Positions 5,074 to 6,568 of a stretch of 6,568 nt of DNA are shown here, one piece after another. Numbering within the stretch: the stretch's first letter is position 1; every line of letters begins with the position of its first letter. The notes under the pieces were generated by a model. The model did no database searches, was not told the DNA's origin, and worked only from the letters and a program-made list of their open reading frames with translations. The DNA is from Candidatus Uhrbacteria bacterium. GTDB lineage: Bacteria > Patescibacteriota > Patescibacteriia > UBA9934 > GWF2-40-263. Location: contig JAHFIS010000044.1 in NCBI GenBank assembly GCA_023246275.1, positions 1 to 6,568 on the forward strand. Direction: 5' to 3'. Made by a program: the position numbers and the translations under genes.

Positions 5074-6568
5074 ATGTCGCACACCGTCAACTTCCTTCAC
5101 GAGGTCGAGGCTCCCAAGCGACATCGCGCCCACCAACGACGGAAGGCCGTTCGCGTGGCGCTGTTCGTGGCGCTCGGGGTCGTCGCGCTGTGGATCGTGG
5201 TGGTTCTGTTTGCCACGGGGCAGGTGGTAGCGGCGGCGCTCGACGGGAAGGACGCGCTGTACCGGTCGCGCGACGCGGCCGTGGCGATGGACTTCGACCA
5301 GGCGGCCGTGGACCTGGCGGTCGCGGACGACAAGTTCGCGTCCGCGGAAAAGGGGCTTGTGCTCTTGCGGACCGCCGAGATTCTTCCGTGGGTCTCCACG
5401 CAGATTCGGGCCGCCGACGCGCTGGTGACGAGCGGCCGAGAGGTGATCGGCGCGCTCCAGACCGCGGTGGACCTTGGCGGCGAGCTTGTTCGCCTCTCGG
5501 GATTCACGACGGCCGAGTTGCGCCAGATGGCCGACGGGACCGCCCCGCGCGCCACGTTCGACGACCTGTCGAGCGAAACCAAGCGCGCGATGCTCGAGCG
5601 CCTCGCCGGCGCATCCTCCGACCTCCAGCTTCTCGCCGCCCGCATCAGTATCGCGCGCTCGGAGCTTTCGACGATCGACACGACGGGACTGATCGGTCCG
5701 ATCGCCGACGCGCTCGGACCGCTTGACGCGAAGCTTGCCGAGGGACAGACGGTCGTAAAGACGCTGGCCGTCGCGTCCGAGCTGGTCCCGGAGTTCGCGG
5801 GACTTGACCGTGAACGCACGCACCTCCTTCTCTTTTTGAACAACGCGGAGCTTCGTCCGGGCGGAGGGTTCATCGGCACGTACGGGGTCTTGAAGACCAG
5901 GGACGGCGACGTGACCAGGCTTGAGACGGCCGACTCGTATGCCCTCGACAAGCCGAGCGAAGGGATCGCGAAGGATCCCTCACCGGCTCCGCTCGCGCGC
6001 TACAATGCGACTCAAACATGGTTTTTTCGGGACGCAAACTGGTCGCCGGACTTTGCAATGAGCTCGGACGACGCGCTGTGGCTGTTCAACCGGGAGACGG
6101 TCGCGGCCGGCGGCGCCTCGCAGTCAATCGACGGGGTCGTCGGCGTAACCCCGACCTTTCTCCGGGCCCTTCTCGGCATCACCGGCCCCATCGCGGTCGG
6201 CGGCCAGACGTTCAGCGCGGACAACGTTCCCGACGAGCTCGAATACCAGGTCGAGGTCGGATACAAGGGGTTGGGGATTCCGCCGGCACAGCGCAAGGAG
6301 CTGATCGGGGCGTTCGTGGACGAGCTGAAGAGGAAGCTGTTCTCGCTTCCGCTCTCGGAATGGGTTCGCGTCGCGGACGCGGTCCAGGAGGGGTTCGCCC
6401 AGAAGCAGATCGCGATAAAGGCCGTGGACTCGGACGTCGAGAAGCTGATCACGAACGTGGGCTGGGGCGGTCGCGTGGTTGCCCCGCCGTCGGGCGGGGA
6501 CGTCCAGATGGTCGTGGACGCGAACATCGCGAGCCTCAAGTCGGACCCGAAGGTGGCCCGCGCGATCG
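5074..6568 (+). CDS. DUF4012 membrane-anchored surface protein, 3' end cut off by window
   Basis: The first 498 codons of an open frame that reaches the window end without a stop. A short basic cytoplasmic tail (PKRHRAHQRRKAVR, 14-27) precedes one membrane segment at about 28-48, so the rest should lie outside the membrane. Residues about 55-245 are Ala/Leu-rich and helical in pattern. The DUF4012 core then appears, with the signature LLLFLNNAELRPGGGFIG at 251-268 and WFFRDANWSPDF at 316-327, followed by a stretch reminiscent of the domain's conserved middle (IDGVVGVTPTFLRALLG). DUF4012 has no established biochemical role. It is common in Candidate Phyla Radiation bacteria and Actinobacteria, often near polysaccharide genes. 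The ATG at 5074 lies 4 bases after the preceding glycosyltransferase stop, so the gene is almost surely cotranscribed with it. A role in glycan handling or attachment at the cell surface is an inference from this context. Confidence 0.9.
   Translation, partial: MSHTVNFLHEVEAPKRHRAHQRRKAVRVALFVALGVVALWIVVVLFATGQVVAAALDGKDALYRSRDAAVAMDFDQAAVDLAVADDKFASAEKGLVLLRTAEILPWVSTQIRAADALVTSGREVIGALQTAVDLGGELVRLSGFTTAELRQMADGTAPRATFDDLSSETKRAMLERLAGASSDLQLLAARISIARSELSTIDTTGLIGPIADALGPLDAKLAEGQTVVKTLAVASELVPEFAGLDRERTHLLLFLNNAELRPGGGFIGTYGVLKTRDGDVTRLETADSYALDKPSEGIAKDPSPAPLARYNATQTWFFRDANWSPDFAMSSDDALWLFNRETVAAGGASQSIDGVVGVTPTFLRALLGITGPIAVGGQTFSADNVPDELEYQVEVGYKGLGIPPAQRKELIGAFVDELKRKLFSLPLSEWVRVADAVQEGFAQKQIAIKAVDSDVEKLITNVGWGGRVVAPPSGGDVQMVVDANIASLKSDPKVARAI

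Noticed and set aside
5097..5951. Minus-strand open frame (284 codons) opposite the DUF4012 gene
   Set aside because: Ser/Ala/Arg-rich low-complexity translation; the + strand frame carries the DUF4012 signatures.

Overview
The window is G+C-rich (roughly 60% by eye), gene-dense bacterial DNA with seven protein-coding genes and no gap longer than about 100 bases. The gene content suggests a member of the Candidate Phyla Radiation (Patescibacteria). The pointers are a very short TsaB, a stand-alone MscS-like 'conserved TM helix' protein, a DUF4012 membrane protein next to glycosyltransferases, and starts that lack Shine-Dalgarno sequences. The assignment rests on these family habits and not on a marker gene, so it is moderate at best; no finer rank can be read from this window.

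Region 1 (1-1072, + strand): the 3' part of tsaB (tRNA t6A biosynthesis) is followed 10 bases later by a small multi-pass membrane protein of the MscS-associated TM-helix family. A clear intrinsic terminator closes this unit. Region 2 (1087-2625, +): a 17-bp-spaced promoter-like element leads into a family-2 membrane glycosyltransferase with processive-synthase motifs (DVD, TED, QMRRW). Region 3 (2597-3241, - strand): a HAD-superfamily phosphatase-like gene lies head-on to the synthase, with a 29-base tail-to-tail overlap. Its start codon is only 21 bases from the start of the next + strand gene. Region 4 (3224 to the window end, +): a second promoter-like element, partly inside the HAD gene, precedes a tight cluster. 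It holds a rhamnosyltransferase-type GT2, a second GT2 overlapping it by 35 bases, and 4 bases later a DUF4012 protein that runs off the window.

Taken together, regions 2-4 look like part of a cell-surface glycan locus. A membrane synthase could make or extend a polymer, two soluble GT2 enzymes could add sugars from nucleotide-sugar donors, and a single-pass membrane protein with a large outer domain could act at the surface. The HAD enzyme may trim a phosphorylated sugar or other metabolite, but nothing in the sequence fixes its substrate. The pathway link is inferred from gene order; the family assignments come from visible motifs. I found no RNA gene, mobile element or CRISPR array.
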